64,000 nucleotides of DNA from NCBI GenBank assembly GCA_017962375.1, contig JAGCVJ010000010.1, forward strand, positions 1 through 64,000. Direction: 5' to 3'. Under the pieces are notes generated by a model. It did no database searches and was not told where the DNA came from. It saw nothing but the letters and a program-made list of their open reading frames with translations. Below, one piece after another: positions 53,975 through 63,569 of this stretch. The position numbers and the translations under genes are program-made. Origin of the DNA: Bacteroidales bacterium. Its GTDB lineage: Bacteria; Bacteroidota; Bacteroidia; Bacteroidales; UBA932. Position 1 is the stretch's first letter, and the number at the start of each line of letters is the position of its first letter.

Positions 53975-54523
53975 CTGAGAGTTGCGGATCTGGGTGGAGG
54001 AGATGTCGTTAAGCGGGGCGTCTTCAAGATAGAGGGCCTTGTATTTTCTGCACAAAGTCTTGACTCTGTAACCTTTTCTCGGATAGACAATTACCTTGAA
54101 TTCTTTAAGGATATCCTCTCCCAGGTACCATTTGGGCATAATCTTGAAGCTGTCTGCTCCTACCACAATGACATATTCCGTGTCCGGATTCCGTTTCTGG
54201 AGTTCCTTCATGGTGTTGAAGGTGTAGAGCGGCTCTTCCAGGTGGAATTCAATATCATTGACAATAACGCCTTTGCACCTGGCTTTGGGGTTGGCCTCAA
54301 CCTTTGGCTTGAGCTGCTTGTTGAATGCTCTTATGGCTTTTCTCAGACTTTTGAGCCTTTCTTGCGGATCCTGGAGCATCTGCTTGTCCTTGAACGGGTT
54401 GTGAGGGCTGAGAACCATCTCGAAGCGGTCTATGTCACAGTTCAGGATGACATATTCCGCCACGCCCAGATGCCCGTAGTGGAGTGGGTTGAAAGAGCCG
54501 AAGTAAAGAGCCGTCCTTTTCAT
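53969..54523 (-). CDS. nadD: nicotinate-nucleotide adenylyltransferase
   Basis: This 184-residue protein has the nucleotidyltransferase signature GSFNPLHYGHLGVAEYV (with HYGH for HxGH) and an ISSTQIRN C-terminal motif. NadD makes deamido-NAD from nicotinate mononucleotide and ATP. It directly follows gmk (the stop of gmk abuts its start), and the pairing gmk-nadD is common in Bacteroidales. Confidence 0.92.
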   Translation of the reverse strand: MKRTALYFGSFNPLHYGHLGVAEYVILNCDIDRFEMVLSPHNPFKDKQMLQDPQERLKSLRKAIRAFNKQLKPKVEANPKARCKGVIVNDIEFHLEEPLYTFNTMKELQKRNPDTEYVIVVGADSFKIMPKWYLGEDILKEFKVIVYPRKGYRVKTLCRKYKALYLEDAPLNDISSTQIRNSQL

Positions 54524-55120
54524 CTATTTCTTTGCGGCTGGTTTCTTCTTGGGCTTGAGGCCGGTGAAAAGGGTTACAAGCCTCTCGGCCTTGGCAAAGG
54601 ATTCTTCAAGCACATCGTTCACAAGAACGCAGTCGAACTTTGCGGCGTAGGTCATCTCTTCGGAAGCCTTGGCTATTCTGGTCTTGATGGCCTCTTCGGA
54701 GTCTGTGCCCCTGGCCCTGAGCCTTTGTTCCATAACCTCCAGGGAAGGTGGCTGGATGAATACTGTGAATGATTTTTCGCCGAAGATTTTCTTTATGCTC
54801 ACTCCTCCCTTGACATCCACGTCAAACATTATGACATTGCCCTTGGCCCAGATTCTTTCCACCTCGCTCTTGAGAGTGCCGTAGAAAGAGCCCGGGTATA
54901 CTTCCTCGTATTCCACAAACTCCTTGTTCTTGATCTTCTTCTTGAAGTCCTTGACTGAGAGGAAATAGTAGTCTTTGCCGTCTACCTCTTGGCCTCTCGG
55001 GGCCCTTGAAGTTGCAGATACGGAGAATTCGAGTTTCTTGAAGGTCTCAAGCAGATGAGTGACTATTGTTGTCTTTCCGGCTCCGCTCGGTGCGGAGAAA
55101 ACCATCACTTTGTTTTCCAT
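54524..55120 (-). CDS. gmk: guanylate kinase
   Basis: This 198-residue kinase has the P-loop FSAPSGAGKTTIVTHLLET, the GMP-binding SATSRAPRGQEVDGKDYYFL and EYEEVYPGSFYGT. It phosphorylates GMP to GDP. The C-terminus ends in a Lys-rich tail (GLKPKKKPAAKK). It is divergent from the aldolase gene; a TAAATTTG -7 element lies on each strand in the shared gap. Confidence 0.95.
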   Translation of the reverse strand: MENKVMVFSAPSGAGKTTIVTHLLETFKKLEFSVSATSRAPRGQEVDGKDYYFLSVKDFKKKIKNKEFVEYEEVYPGSFYGTLKSEVERIWAKGNVIMFDVDVKGGVSIKKIFGEKSFTVFIQPPSLEVMEQRLRARGTDSEEAIKTRIAKASEEMTYAAKFDCVLVNDVLEESFAKAERLVTLFTGLKPKKKPAAKK

Positions 55121-55143
55121 TTCAGATTCCGTTTGTTTAGTTG

Positions 55144-55172
55144 CAAATTTACGAATCTGTTTGCTAAATTTG
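55144..55172. promoter_or_regulatory. divergent promoter pair for gmk and the aldolase gene
   Basis: TAAATTTG occurs on the minus strand at 55144-55151 (toward gmk) and on the plus strand at 55165-55172 (toward the aldolase gene). The two cores lie 13 bp apart and form an inverted arrangement, so transcription in the two directions may compete. Confidence 0.5.
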
Positions 55173-55233
55173 CAACGATTTTTACGGCAGTTGTGCCGAT
55201 TGTTGTGGATAAACTATTAAAAATCTTTATATT

Positions 55234-56232
55234 ATGGTATCTTACAAAGAGTTAGGCCTTGTCAACACCCGCGAGATGTTCGCCAAGGCTGTAGCAGGCG
55301 GATATGCTATTCCGGCTTTCAACTTCAACAATATGGAGCAACTCCAGGCCATCATCAAGGCTGCAGCTACAAAGAGATCTCCAGTTATCCTCCAGGTTTC
55401 CAAGGGCGCGCGTTCATACGCTAACCAGACTCTGCTCAGATATATGGCTCAGGGAGCTGTAGAGTATGCAAAGGAGCTGGGATGGGAGAATCCTCAGATT
55501 GTGCTCCATCTGGACCACGGCGACACTTTCGAGACTTGCAAGAGCTGCGTGGACATGGGCTTTTCTTCAGTGATGATAGACGGAAGCGCCCTTCCTTACG
55601 ACGAGAATGTGGCCCTGACCAAGAAGGTTGTTGATTACGCTCACCAGTTTGACGTAACCGTTGAGGCAGAGCTCGGAGTACTGGCCGGCGTAGAGGACGA
55701 GGTTGCCGCTGAGGAATCTCATTACACCAGGCCTGAGGAAGTTATAGACTTCACCAGCAAGACCGGATGCGACTCCCTGGCTATTTCCATCGGAACATCA
55801 CACGGCGCCTACAAGTTCAAGCCTGAGCAGTGCACCAGAGACCCTAAGACTGGAATCCTGATTCCGCCTCCACTGGCATTTGACGTTCTTGAAGAAATCG
55901 AGAAGAAACTTCCTGGATTCCCGATCGTTCTCCACGGCTCGTCTTCAGTTCCACAGGAATACGTGAAGATAATCAACGAGAACGGAGGCAAGCTTCCTGA
56001 TGCAGTGGGCATTCCGGAGGAGCAGCTCCGCAAGGCCGCAAAGAGCGCAGTCTGCAAGATCAACATAGACTCAGACTCCCGTCTGGCAATGACCGCAATG
56101 GTACGCAAGGTCTTCAACGAGAAGCCTGGCGAATTCGACCCTAGAAAGTATCTCGGCCCTGCAAGAGACGAGATGCAGAAGCTCTATGAGCACAAGATAG
56201 TTAACGTGCTCGGCTCTGACGGCAAGGCATAA
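55234..56232 (+). CDS. fba: class II fructose-1,6-bisphosphate aldolase
   Basis: This 332-residue enzyme has PAFNFNNMEQLQAIIKAA, the zinc-binding LHLDHGDTFETCKSCVDMG and DGSALPYDENVALTK, and VLHGSSSVPQEYV near the C-terminus. It cleaves fructose-1,6-bisphosphate in glycolysis and works in reverse in gluconeogenesis. Its stop overlaps the HAD gene start by one base (TAATG), which suggests coupling. Confidence 0.93.
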   Translation: MVSYKELGLVNTREMFAKAVAGGYAIPAFNFNNMEQLQAIIKAAATKRSPVILQVSKGARSYANQTLLRYMAQGAVEYAKELGWENPQIVLHLDHGDTFETCKSCVDMGFSSVMIDGSALPYDENVALTKKVVDYAHQFDVTVEAELGVLAGVEDEVAAEESHYTRPEEVIDFTSKTGCDSLAISIGTSHGAYKFKPEQCTRDPKTGILIPPPLAFDVLEEIEKKLPGFPIVLHGSSSVPQEYVKIINENGGKLPDAVGIPEEQLRKAAKSAVCKINIDSDSRLAMTAMVRKVFNEKPGEFDPRKYLGPARDEMQKLYEHKIVNVLGSDGKA

Positions 56233-57032
56233 TGGCTGCCGCAGGCAACATAAGAGCGATATTCTTCGACATTGACGGAACCTTGGTCTCTTTCAAGACT
56301 CACAAGGTTACCCCGAGCAACATAGAAGTTCTTGATGCCCTCCGCAAGAAGGGCATCAAGGTTTTTATATCCACCGGCAGGATGCTCAAGATGACCAGCG
56401 TTCTGGACGGGATAGAGTTTGACGGCTACATAGCAAACAATGGCGCAACTTGCTACGATTCAGCAAAGAAGATGATATTCGGCCGGACACTTCCGAAAAA
56501 GGAAATGTATGCCATCCGCAATCGTTTGAGCCGCAAAGACTTGCCGCCGTTTGCCGTGTCGTTCATGGCCTCTGATGACTATTACATCAACCGCCCTTCA
56601 GACGTGGCGGAGGAAATCGCAAGAGTGGTAGGGGTGGCTCCTCCAACGCTTTGCAGCATAGATGAAATCGCCGAGATGGATATTTACCAGATGTGCATCT
56701 ACCTCAAGGGAAAGCCTTTGGATGATCTTATGGCAGAGTGGCTGACCGGCTGCAGCGCCGCTGTCTGGAACCCTCTTTTTGCCGACGTGAACGAGAAGGG
56801 GATTACAAAGGCCTTCGGCATAGACAACATTCTGAAGGTGTTCGGCCTGGATCTTTCCCAGACGCTTTCCTTCGGCGACGGGGGAAATGACATTCCGATG
56901 CTCGAGCATACGGCCCTTAGCGTGTGCATGGGCAATGCAGACGATGCCGTAAGGGCTGCATCTGACTATGTGACAGAAACCGTGGATGAAGACGGAGTGG
57001 AGAAAGCCCTGGTCAGGCTCGGCATTCTTTAG
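56232..57032 (+). CDS. Cof-type HAD phosphatase
   Basis: This 266-residue protein has the HAD motif FFDIDGTLVSFKTHKV (nucleophile Asp and DGT), a STGRM second motif, and SFGDGGNDIPMLEH as the fourth motif, typical of Cof/sugar-phosphate phosphatases. The substrate is unknown. It is coupled to the aldolase gene by a TAATG overlap and overlaps the convergent TSUP gene by 4 bp. Confidence 0.87.
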   Translation: MAAAGNIRAIFFDIDGTLVSFKTHKVTPSNIEVLDALRKKGIKVFISTGRMLKMTSVLDGIEFDGYIANNGATCYDSAKKMIFGRTLPKKEMYAIRNRLSRKDLPPFAVSFMASDDYYINRPSDVAEEIARVVGVAPPTLCSIDEIAEMDIYQMCIYLKGKPLDDLMAEWLTGCSAAVWNPLFADVNEKGITKAFGIDNILKVFGLDLSQTLSFGDGGNDIPMLEHTALSVCMGNADDAVRAASDYVTETVDEDGVEKALVRLGIL

Positions 57033-57829
57033 GATCTCAGCTGCTTGATTATCAGCAAGGTGCTCATCGTGATAATTATAATTGTCACGAAGATCTTTAT
57101 GAACTTTTCCCCTCCTTTGATTGAGGCGTAGGAGCCCAGGATTCCGCCTATTATATTTCCCACGGCATAGATCAGGGCGATGGCCCAGTTAACCTGTCCG
57201 TAAATGATGAAGACGGTGAGGGCGAGAGGGGTATAGACGGTTACCGCAAACTGCTTGATGGCGTTGGAGCGAATCATGTCCAGCCCCAGGAAGAAATAGC
57301 TGCCGAAGATAATCAGCAGGCCCACCCCGGAATGGGTAAAGCCTCCGTAAACTCCTATGGCGGTAAATATCAGGAAGATCCATAGGTCAGAGAGGCTCGG
57401 TCCGGCAGCTCTTCTGGAGGAAAGCTTCTTTTTGTCCACAAACAGCAAGATTGACATTATCGGGAGCAGAACAGCCATTACAATCTCTATGATCTTGACT
57501 TTCAGAACGGCGGCCAGCAAGGCTCCGAATATGGCTCCGCAGCCTACCGGAATGCCCACCTTCCAGCCGGTTTTCATGTCCAGATAGCCTTTCTTCTTGA
57601 ATATGGCGGATGTGGTCATGAACTGCAGCAGCACTCCTACACGTGTGGTTCCGTTTGCCACGTTAATCGGGAGGCCCATCATCATGAAAAGCCCGTAGGA
57701 AATGGCGGTTGCCATTCCGGCTATGGTGTTTATGAAGCCCACGAATATGCCGCAGCCTACAAGAATGAGTATTATCCTGTAGTCCGTAACCGGGGTGGAA
57801 CTTAGAAACTGCTGCAGCTGTTCAAACAT
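57029..57829 (-). CDS. TSUP (TauE/SafE) family membrane permease
   Basis: This 266-residue protein has seven to eight predicted helices. Landmarks are GIFVGFINTIAGMATAISYG and LPINVANGTTRVGVLLQ in the N-half, and GGFTHSGVGLLIIFGSYFFL in the C-half, the paired pattern of TSUP transporters. Members export sulfite, sulfoacetate or other organic anions. The start at 57829 is preferred, because the in-frame start 36 bp upstream adds a charged leader. The substrate is unknown. Confidence 0.82.
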   Translation of the reverse strand: MFEQLQQFLSSTPVTDYRIILILVGCGIFVGFINTIAGMATAISYGLFMMMGLPINVANGTTRVGVLLQFMTTSAIFKKKGYLDMKTGWKVGIPVGCGAIFGALLAAVLKVKIIEIVMAVLLPIMSILLFVDKKKLSSRRAAGPSLSDLWIFLIFTAIGVYGGFTHSGVGLLIIFGSYFFLGLDMIRSNAIKQFAVTVYTPLALTVFIIYGQVNWAIALIYAVGNIIGGILGSYASIKGGEKFIKIFVTIIIITMSTLLIIKQLRS

Positions 57830-57905
57830 CTTCCGTGATTTTAGCCTTGCGGCAACACAGAGCAAATTTAACGCTTTTGTGACAAAATGTCCTACTGCTG
57901 CTATA

Positions 57906-57920
57906 TTGCCGGCATGGCAA
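57906..57920 (+). promoter_or_regulatory. palindrome upstream of grpE, candidate operator
   Basis: TTGCC-GGCAT-GGCAA is a 5-bp inverted repeat with a 5-base spacer. It lies just upstream of a near-consensus -7 element (TAACTTTA, 57932-57939), so a bound protein could block the promoter. No known binding site is recognised. Confidence 0.35.
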
Positions 57921-57931
57921 GGAAATTGTCA

Positions 57932-57939
57932 TAACTTTA
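57932..57939 (+). promoter_or_regulatory. possible -7 element for the grpE-dnaJ operon
   Basis: TAACTTTA differs from TAnnTTTG only at the last base and lies 23 bp upstream of the ATG at 57963, downstream of the TTGCC palindrome. Confidence 0.35.
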
Positions 57940-57962
57940 AGCGTTCAAAATCAAGATTCATT

Positions 57963-58583
57963 ATGTCAAGGCACAATAAAAGAAGAGAAGGCAGAGATGC
58001 CCGTCAAGAAACTGCCGCCAAGCAGCAGGAAGAAGAATTGAATTCTCAGCAGCAAACTGAAGCCCCTGAAACTGAGGAGCCAGCAAACGAAAACGCTGAA
58101 AATCAGGAAACGGAAAAGACAGAAGACCAGTCCGCCCTTCTGGAAGAGGCCAAGAAGCAGGTCCAGGAAGAGAAGAGCAGGTATGTCTATCTGATGGCCG
58201 AATTCGACAACTACCGCCGCAGGGTTTCCCAGGAGAAGATAGACTTGATAGATACCGCTTCAAAGGGAGTAATCAGCGATCTTCTGCCGGTGGTTGACAA
58301 CTTCGAGAGAGCCTTGAAATCTTTGGAGGAGTCTGAGGCAAGCGAAGCTGCAAAGATGGGTACAGAGTTAATTTACAAGCAATTGCTTGACGTTTTGAAG
58401 AAGAAGGGAGTAACCGAGATTGAAGCCTTAGGCAAGGAACTCGACACAGACGAGCATGAGGCCGTGGCTCAGATTCCGGCTCCTGAAGAAGACAAGAAGG
58501 GCAAGGTGGTGGACGTGATTCAGAAGGGCTACAAGCTCAACGGCAAGGTTATCCGTTTTGCCAAAGTAGTGATAGGCATATAA
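57963..58583 (+). CDS. grpE: nucleotide exchange factor GrpE
   Basis: This 206-residue protein has an acidic Glu/Gln-rich N-terminus, the long helix leading to YLMAEFDNYRRRVSQEKIDL, and the C-terminal beta domain (VDVIQKGYKLNGKVIRFAKV). GrpE drives ADP release from DnaK. The start at 57963 follows the probable promoter. It is 14 bp from dnaJ in an operon. Confidence 0.93.
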   Translation: MSRHNKRREGRDARQETAAKQQEEELNSQQQTEAPETEEPANENAENQETEKTEDQSALLEEAKKQVQEEKSRYVYLMAEFDNYRRRVSQEKIDLIDTASKGVISDLLPVVDNFERALKSLEESEASEAAKMGTELIYKQLLDVLKKKGVTEIEALGKELDTDEHEAVAQIPAPEEDKKGKVVDVIQKGYKLNGKVIRFAKVVIGI

Positions 58584-58588
58584 TTTAA

Positions 58589-59773
<1,185 letters not shown>

Positions 59774-59807
59774 GATTTGTAAATTTGTCCTGTCAAGGTT
59801 ACAGGAT

Positions 59808-61577
59808 ATGGCAAATGCAAAACATACAAAAAAAGCGGCTGTCAGATTGGCGGCTGCTTTTTGTTTTCTGTTGTTTCCGGCATTGGCTGCCTCTCAGTCG
59901 CTGAGCAAAGAGAATGACCAGGGAGTGGATTATGCCCGCCAGAAGGAGGTGACAGGCAGATTCATAGTTCCGATTGAATCCTACAACGGATTTGCCGGAA
60001 CATACGGGGAGCTCAGGGGCGACCACTTCCATTGCGGGCTGGATATGAGGACTGGCGGAGTTCAGGGGAAGAAGGTTTATGCCGCAGACGACGGATATAT
60101 TTCCAGAATCACCATCAGTCCCTGGGGATACGGCAATAGGATAACAGTTACTCATCCTTCTGGATACAAGACCATTTACGGCCATCTTCTGGGATTTGCC
60201 CCAAAGTACAAGAAGCTGGTTCTGGAAAAGCAGTATGAGGAGGAAAGCTGGAATCAGTACATAGATTTTCCGGAGGACAGCCTGCCTGTGAAAAGGGGCG
60301 ACCTGATAGCATATTCCGGGAATACGGGATCTTCCGGAGGGCCTCATCTGCATTTTGAGGTGCTGGATGAAAACGATGTCCCTGTCAATCTCCAGATTAC
60401 AGGAATCTACAATCTGAAAGACTCGGAGGCTCCGGCTATTCGCGATGTAAGGCTAGTGGGATGCGTTCCGTTCTACAGCACTCTTTTCACTTTTCCTGTC
60501 AGGATGGTGGGCGATACAATAAAGGTTCCCAAGTCTTTCTACGCTGCTATAGACGCCTACGACATAATGGCCGGAACCCCGGGAAAACTGGCGGTTTACA
60601 AGTACGAGGCCCTGCTGGACGGCAAGCCGTTCTTCTGCTTTACGGAGGGCAATATCCCCACTTCAACCGGCCGCTACATTGCATCTTTGCTGGACTGTCC
60701 GCTCAGAAGATCTACCGGAAGATATTTTGTGAAGACTCAGATAGATCCGTCCAATAAGCTCACAGACAGGATCCAGGCGGAGAATGACGGCATTGTTTCT
60801 CTCGGCGATTCTCTGGTGCACACTCTTTCCTTTATTGCCACCGATGTTTACGGCAACTCATCCAGAACCGAAATGAAGGTTGTCAGAGACGACGCCATGT
60901 ACAACGATGCGGTGCCTTTCTCCCCGGACGGCGATTTTGTGGCCTGGGACAAGGAAAGCAAGTTCTTCTATGACGGGCTTTTCGTGACTGTTCCTGCCGA
61001 AGCGCTTTACCGCAACGCCTTCCTCAGGGTAAGGAAGCTGAAGGACTCTTACACGGCCCAGGACAAGGTTCCCGCAATGTCTGCCCTTTGGCGGATTGGG
61101 GACGGCGATATTCCGCTCCACAAGTCAGTTGCTATAACCATAAAGGCTGAAGTTCCGGCACACCTGCGCGGCAAGGCTCTGGTTGCAAGAGTGGCCTCCG
61201 ACGGCTTGCTTTCAGGATGCGGCGGCGCCCTGAATTACCTTACCGGCGAAATAACCGCTACGGTAGGGTCTTTCGGCACATTCTGCGTTACGGCGGACGT
61301 CACTCCGCCTGAGGTTTCGGTCAAAATCGCCGAAGGATCTGCTGTAAAAGAATCTTCCATAAAATGCACTATTAGAGACAGGCTGTCCGGAATCAAGTAT
61401 TTCAGGGCTGAGATTGACGGGCACTGGGTTGTAGCTGCTCTGGACGGCAAGACTTCCACTCTGGAGATTCCTCTGGGCGATGCCAGAATAGCTAAGGGAA
61501 AGAAGCACACCCTGATTGTTGAGGTGGAAGACAATTCAGGCAACAAGACATCGGTCACTCGTCATTTCACTTGGTAA
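59808..61577 (+). CDS. M23-family peptidase (LytM-like), exported
   Basis: This 589-residue protein has a signal peptide (to about residue 30). A LytM-type domain follows, with GDHFHCGLDMR (zinc His and Asp), YGNRITVTHPSGYKTIYGHL and GPHLHFEV (HxH). The C-terminal 350 residues form a beta-rich region ending in a possible Ig-like domain (LIVEVEDNSGNKTSVTRHF). M23 enzymes cut peptidoglycan cross-links; the HxxxD and HxH residues are present, so activity is likely. anmK follows 4 bp after the stop, so the two wall-related genes are probably co-transcribed. Confidence 0.87.
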   Translation: MANAKHTKKAAVRLAAAFCFLLFPALAASQSLSKENDQGVDYARQKEVTGRFIVPIESYNGFAGTYGELRGDHFHCGLDMRTGGVQGKKVYAADDGYISRITISPWGYGNRITVTHPSGYKTIYGHLLGFAPKYKKLVLEKQYEEESWNQYIDFPEDSLPVKRGDLIAYSGNTGSSGGPHLHFEVLDENDVPVNLQITGIYNLKDSEAPAIRDVRLVGCVPFYSTLFTFPVRMVGDTIKVPKSFYAAIDAYDIMAGTPGKLAVYKYEALLDGKPFFCFTEGNIPTSTGRYIASLLDCPLRRSTGRYFVKTQIDPSNKLTDRIQAENDGIVSLGDSLVHTLSFIATDVYGNSSRTEMKVVRDDAMYNDAVPFSPDGDFVAWDKESKFFYDGLFVTVPAEALYRNAFLRVRKLKDSYTAQDKVPAMSALWRIGDGDIPLHKSVAITIKAEVPAHLRGKALVARVASDGLLSGCGGALNYLTGEITATVGSFGTFCVTADVTPPEVSVKIAEGSAVKESSIKCTIRDRLSGIKYFRAEIDGHWVVAALDGKTSTLEIPLGDARIAKGKKHTLIVEVEDNSGNKTSVTRHFTW

Positions 61578-61581
61578 CAAT

Positions 61582-62703
61582 ATGAAAAAGACATACGATT
61601 TTGAAAAGGGTGTTGAGGTTATAGGCCTTATGAGCGGCACTTCGCTGGACGGCCTGGACCTTTGCCACGCCCGGTTTTTCTTTAAAAACGGCAAATGGAC
61701 TTACGAGACTCTGAATGCAGAGGATGAGCCTTATCCTGAATCTTTGAAGCAAAGGCTTTCTAGAGCCCAGACTATGACGGCCCAGGAATATGCCCTGCTG
61801 CACTCAGACTACGGCCTGTATCTGGGCCAGAGGGTTAAGGCGTTTATGGAAAGGCACGGCTGCAGTGAGGTTGCTCTGATAGCCTCTCACGGGCAGACCG
61901 TCTTCCACCAGCCCCATCTGAGGTTCACCGGCCAGATAGGAAGCGGGGCCGGCATAGCGGCTGAAAGCGGAGTGGATACGGTTTGCGATTTCAGGACCAC
62001 GGACGTGGCTCTGGGAGGGCAGGGAGCCCCGCTGGTTCCGATAGGGGACAGGCATCTTTTCGGCTCTTACGACTACTGCCTGAATCTTGGAGGATTCTCC
62101 AACATTTCCTCGGAAGGGGAGATTGGCGGAAAGCCTGCCAGAATTGCCCACGACATTTCTCCGGTAAATTATGTGCTGAACCATTACACCCGCCAGATAG
62201 GCCTTGAATATGACAAAGACGGAGATATTGCCAGAAGCGGAAGTGTCTGCCGCTCTCTTCTTGAAAAGCTGAACAGCCTGCCGTTCTACACCCAGCAGGG
62301 GCCTAAGTCTCTAGGAAGGGAATGGGTAGAAAACGAGGTGCTGCCTCTGATAGAAGCTGAAAGAGGCGAAGACGGTTCGCCGTTGAGCCTGGCAGACAAG
62401 CTGGCCACCTTCGCCGAGCATACGGCATATCAGATATCGCTGAATATCAAGCAGAAAACCGCCGACAAGGCCAAAGTCCTCACTACCGGCGGCGGGGCTT
62501 TCAACAAATACCTGCTGGAGAGAATGCGCTTCAACGCTCCCCAGGCCACTTTCATTGTTCCGGACGAGATTACGGTCAAGTTCAAGGAGGCTTTGATATT
62601 TGCGTTTCTGGGCGCATTGTATGTTGCGGACCAGCCAAACTGCATGAGCAGCGTTACCGGAGCCCGGTACGACTGCATTGGCGGGGCTATGTACAAGGCG
62701 TGA
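61582..62703 (+). CDS. anmK: anhydro-N-acetylmuramic acid kinase
   Basis: This 373-residue kinase has GLMSGTSLDGLDLCHARF at the N-terminus, IASHGQTVFHQP and a TTGGGAFNKYLLERM C-terminal motif. AnmK opens and phosphorylates anhydro-MurNAc to MurNAc-6-phosphate in cell-wall recycling. It follows the M23 peptidase gene. With the AmgK/MurU-like pair at 8.7-10.9 kb, the organism would have two distinct ways to reuse MurNAc. The start at 61582 (rather than 61516) avoids a long overlap with the M23 gene. Confidence 0.92.
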   Translation: MKKTYDFEKGVEVIGLMSGTSLDGLDLCHARFFFKNGKWTYETLNAEDEPYPESLKQRLSRAQTMTAQEYALLHSDYGLYLGQRVKAFMERHGCSEVALIASHGQTVFHQPHLRFTGQIGSGAGIAAESGVDTVCDFRTTDVALGGQGAPLVPIGDRHLFGSYDYCLNLGGFSNISSEGEIGGKPARIAHDISPVNYVLNHYTRQIGLEYDKDGDIARSGSVCRSLLEKLNSLPFYTQQGPKSLGREWVENEVLPLIEAERGEDGSPLSLADKLATFAEHTAYQISLNIKQKTADKAKVLTTGGGAFNKYLLERMRFNAPQATFIVPDEITVKFKEALIFAFLGALYVADQPNCMSSVTGARYDCIGGAMYKA

Positions 62704-62710
62704 AATTATT

Positions 62711-62741
62711 TTTGGAAGTTTGCAAATTAATTGTATTTTTG
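62711..62741 (+). promoter_or_regulatory. promoter of rplS
   Basis: TTTG at 62711-62714 is followed after 19 bases by TATTTTTG at 62734-62741, matching both parts of the Bacteroidota -33/-7 consensus with the usual spacing. Confidence 0.65.
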
Positions 62742-62747
62742 CAGTCC

Positions 62748-62850
62748 CAAAACCGAAGGCAACCTCTTGTATAGGCCAAGGCGGCCGTAAGACACTGAGA
62801 ATGATGGTTAGTGCTTTTGGTACAATGTTGCTGATAAAATTTAGAAGAAA
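62748..62850 (+). other. about 100-nt 5' leader of rplS, possible regulatory RNA
   Basis: The transcript would begin near 62748 and carry about 100 nt before the L19 ATG. It holds short complementary segments (GGCC repeats, CACT/AGTG) but no clear terminator hairpin. Long leaders on ribosomal protein genes often bind their own product. No known leader family is recognised. Confidence 0.3.
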
Positions 62851-63231
62851 ATGGACTTAATTAAAGTAGCTCAGGAGGCTTTTGCCGGCGAGAAGAAAGA
62901 GTTCCCTGCATTCAAGGCAGGTGATACCGTAACTGTTACCTACAAGATCAAGGAGGGTGACAAGGAAAGGCTGCAGAACTTCAAAGGCGTTTGCTTGCAG
63001 CGCAGAGGAGCTGGTGCAACCCAGACATTTACAGTTAGAAAGATTTCCAACGGCGTTGGAGTTGAGAGGATATTCCCTCTGAATTCTCCTTTCATCGAGA
63101 GGATTTCTGTTGACAAGGTAGGTAAGGTAAGAAGGGCAAGAATCTTCTACCTGAGAGACCTCACCGGAAAGAAGGCTCGCATCAAGGAAAAGAGCTTCGC
63201 AAGAACAGAGAAAAAGGAAGAGGCTGAATAA
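62851..63231 (+). CDS. rplS: ribosomal protein L19
   Basis: This 126-residue protein carries the L19 core: [40 protein letters not shown] and [20 protein letters not shown], then [20 protein letters not shown]. It lies at the 30S/50S interface. Here it stands alone with its own promoter and is followed 15 bp later by a tRNA gene. Confidence 0.95.
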   Translation: MDLIKVAQEAFAGEKKEFPAFKAGDTVTVTYKIKEGDKERLQNFKGVCLQRRGAGATQTFTVRKISNGVGVERIFPLNSPFIERISVDKVGKVRRARIFYLRDLTGKKARIKEKSFARTEKKEEAE

Positions 63232-63246
63232 GTTTCATCCTTAACT

Positions 63247-63320
63247 GGCTCCGTAGCTCAATTGAATAGAGCATCTGACTACGGATCAGAAGGTTGCAGG
63301 TTTGAGCCCTGCCGGAGTCA
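63247..63320 (+). tRNA. tRNA-Arg(ACG)
   Basis: The gene folds into a cloverleaf. The acceptor stem is GGCTCCG/CGGAGTC (one G-T pair), the D arm is GCTC-GAGC, and the anticodon stem TCTGA/TCAGA has loop CTACGGA with anticodon ACG. The T arm is GCAGG-TTTGAGC-CCTGC. CCA is not encoded. It probably shares the L19 transcript and ends at the following terminator. Confidence 0.9.
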
Positions 63321-63325
63321 CTTAG

Positions 63326-63358
63326 AAACCCCGTTTGACAAACATCAAACGGGGTTTT
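63326..63358 (+). terminator. rho-independent terminator after tRNA-Arg
   Basis: AAACCCCGTTTGA pairs with TCAAACGGGGTTTT around a short loop and ends in T-rich sequence. The A-run at its 5' side allows it to act also for the minus-strand regulator gene. Confidence 0.85.
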
Positions 63359-63368
63359 CTTATTCCTG

Positions 63369-63569
63369 CTAATCGCTTTCTTCCAGCTCAAATATGGATT
63401 CGGCGGGTTTCCCGAAGTATCTGGCAATCTTGAATGCCAGGACTGCGGAGGGAACATACCCTCCCGCTTCAATGGAATTGATGGTTTGCCGGCTCACGCC
63501 TACAGCGGCGGCCAGATCCTGCTGGGTGATGTCTTTGATTGCCCGTTCAACTTTGACAGTATTCTTCAT
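63369..63569 (-). CDS. small XRE-family helix-turn-helix regulator
   Basis: This 66-residue protein is almost entirely a Cro/C1-type helix-turn-helix (ITQQDLAAAVGVSRQTINSI, then GGYVPSAVLAFKIARYFG). It matches the short YozG-like regulators that often sit next to a small membrane protein. It overlaps the membrane-protein gene by 4 bp, so they are translationally coupled. It may autoregulate the pair. Confidence 0.85.
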   Translation of the reverse strand: MKNTVKVERAIKDITQQDLAAAVGVSRQTINSIEAGGYVPSAVLAFKIARYFGKPAESIFELEESD

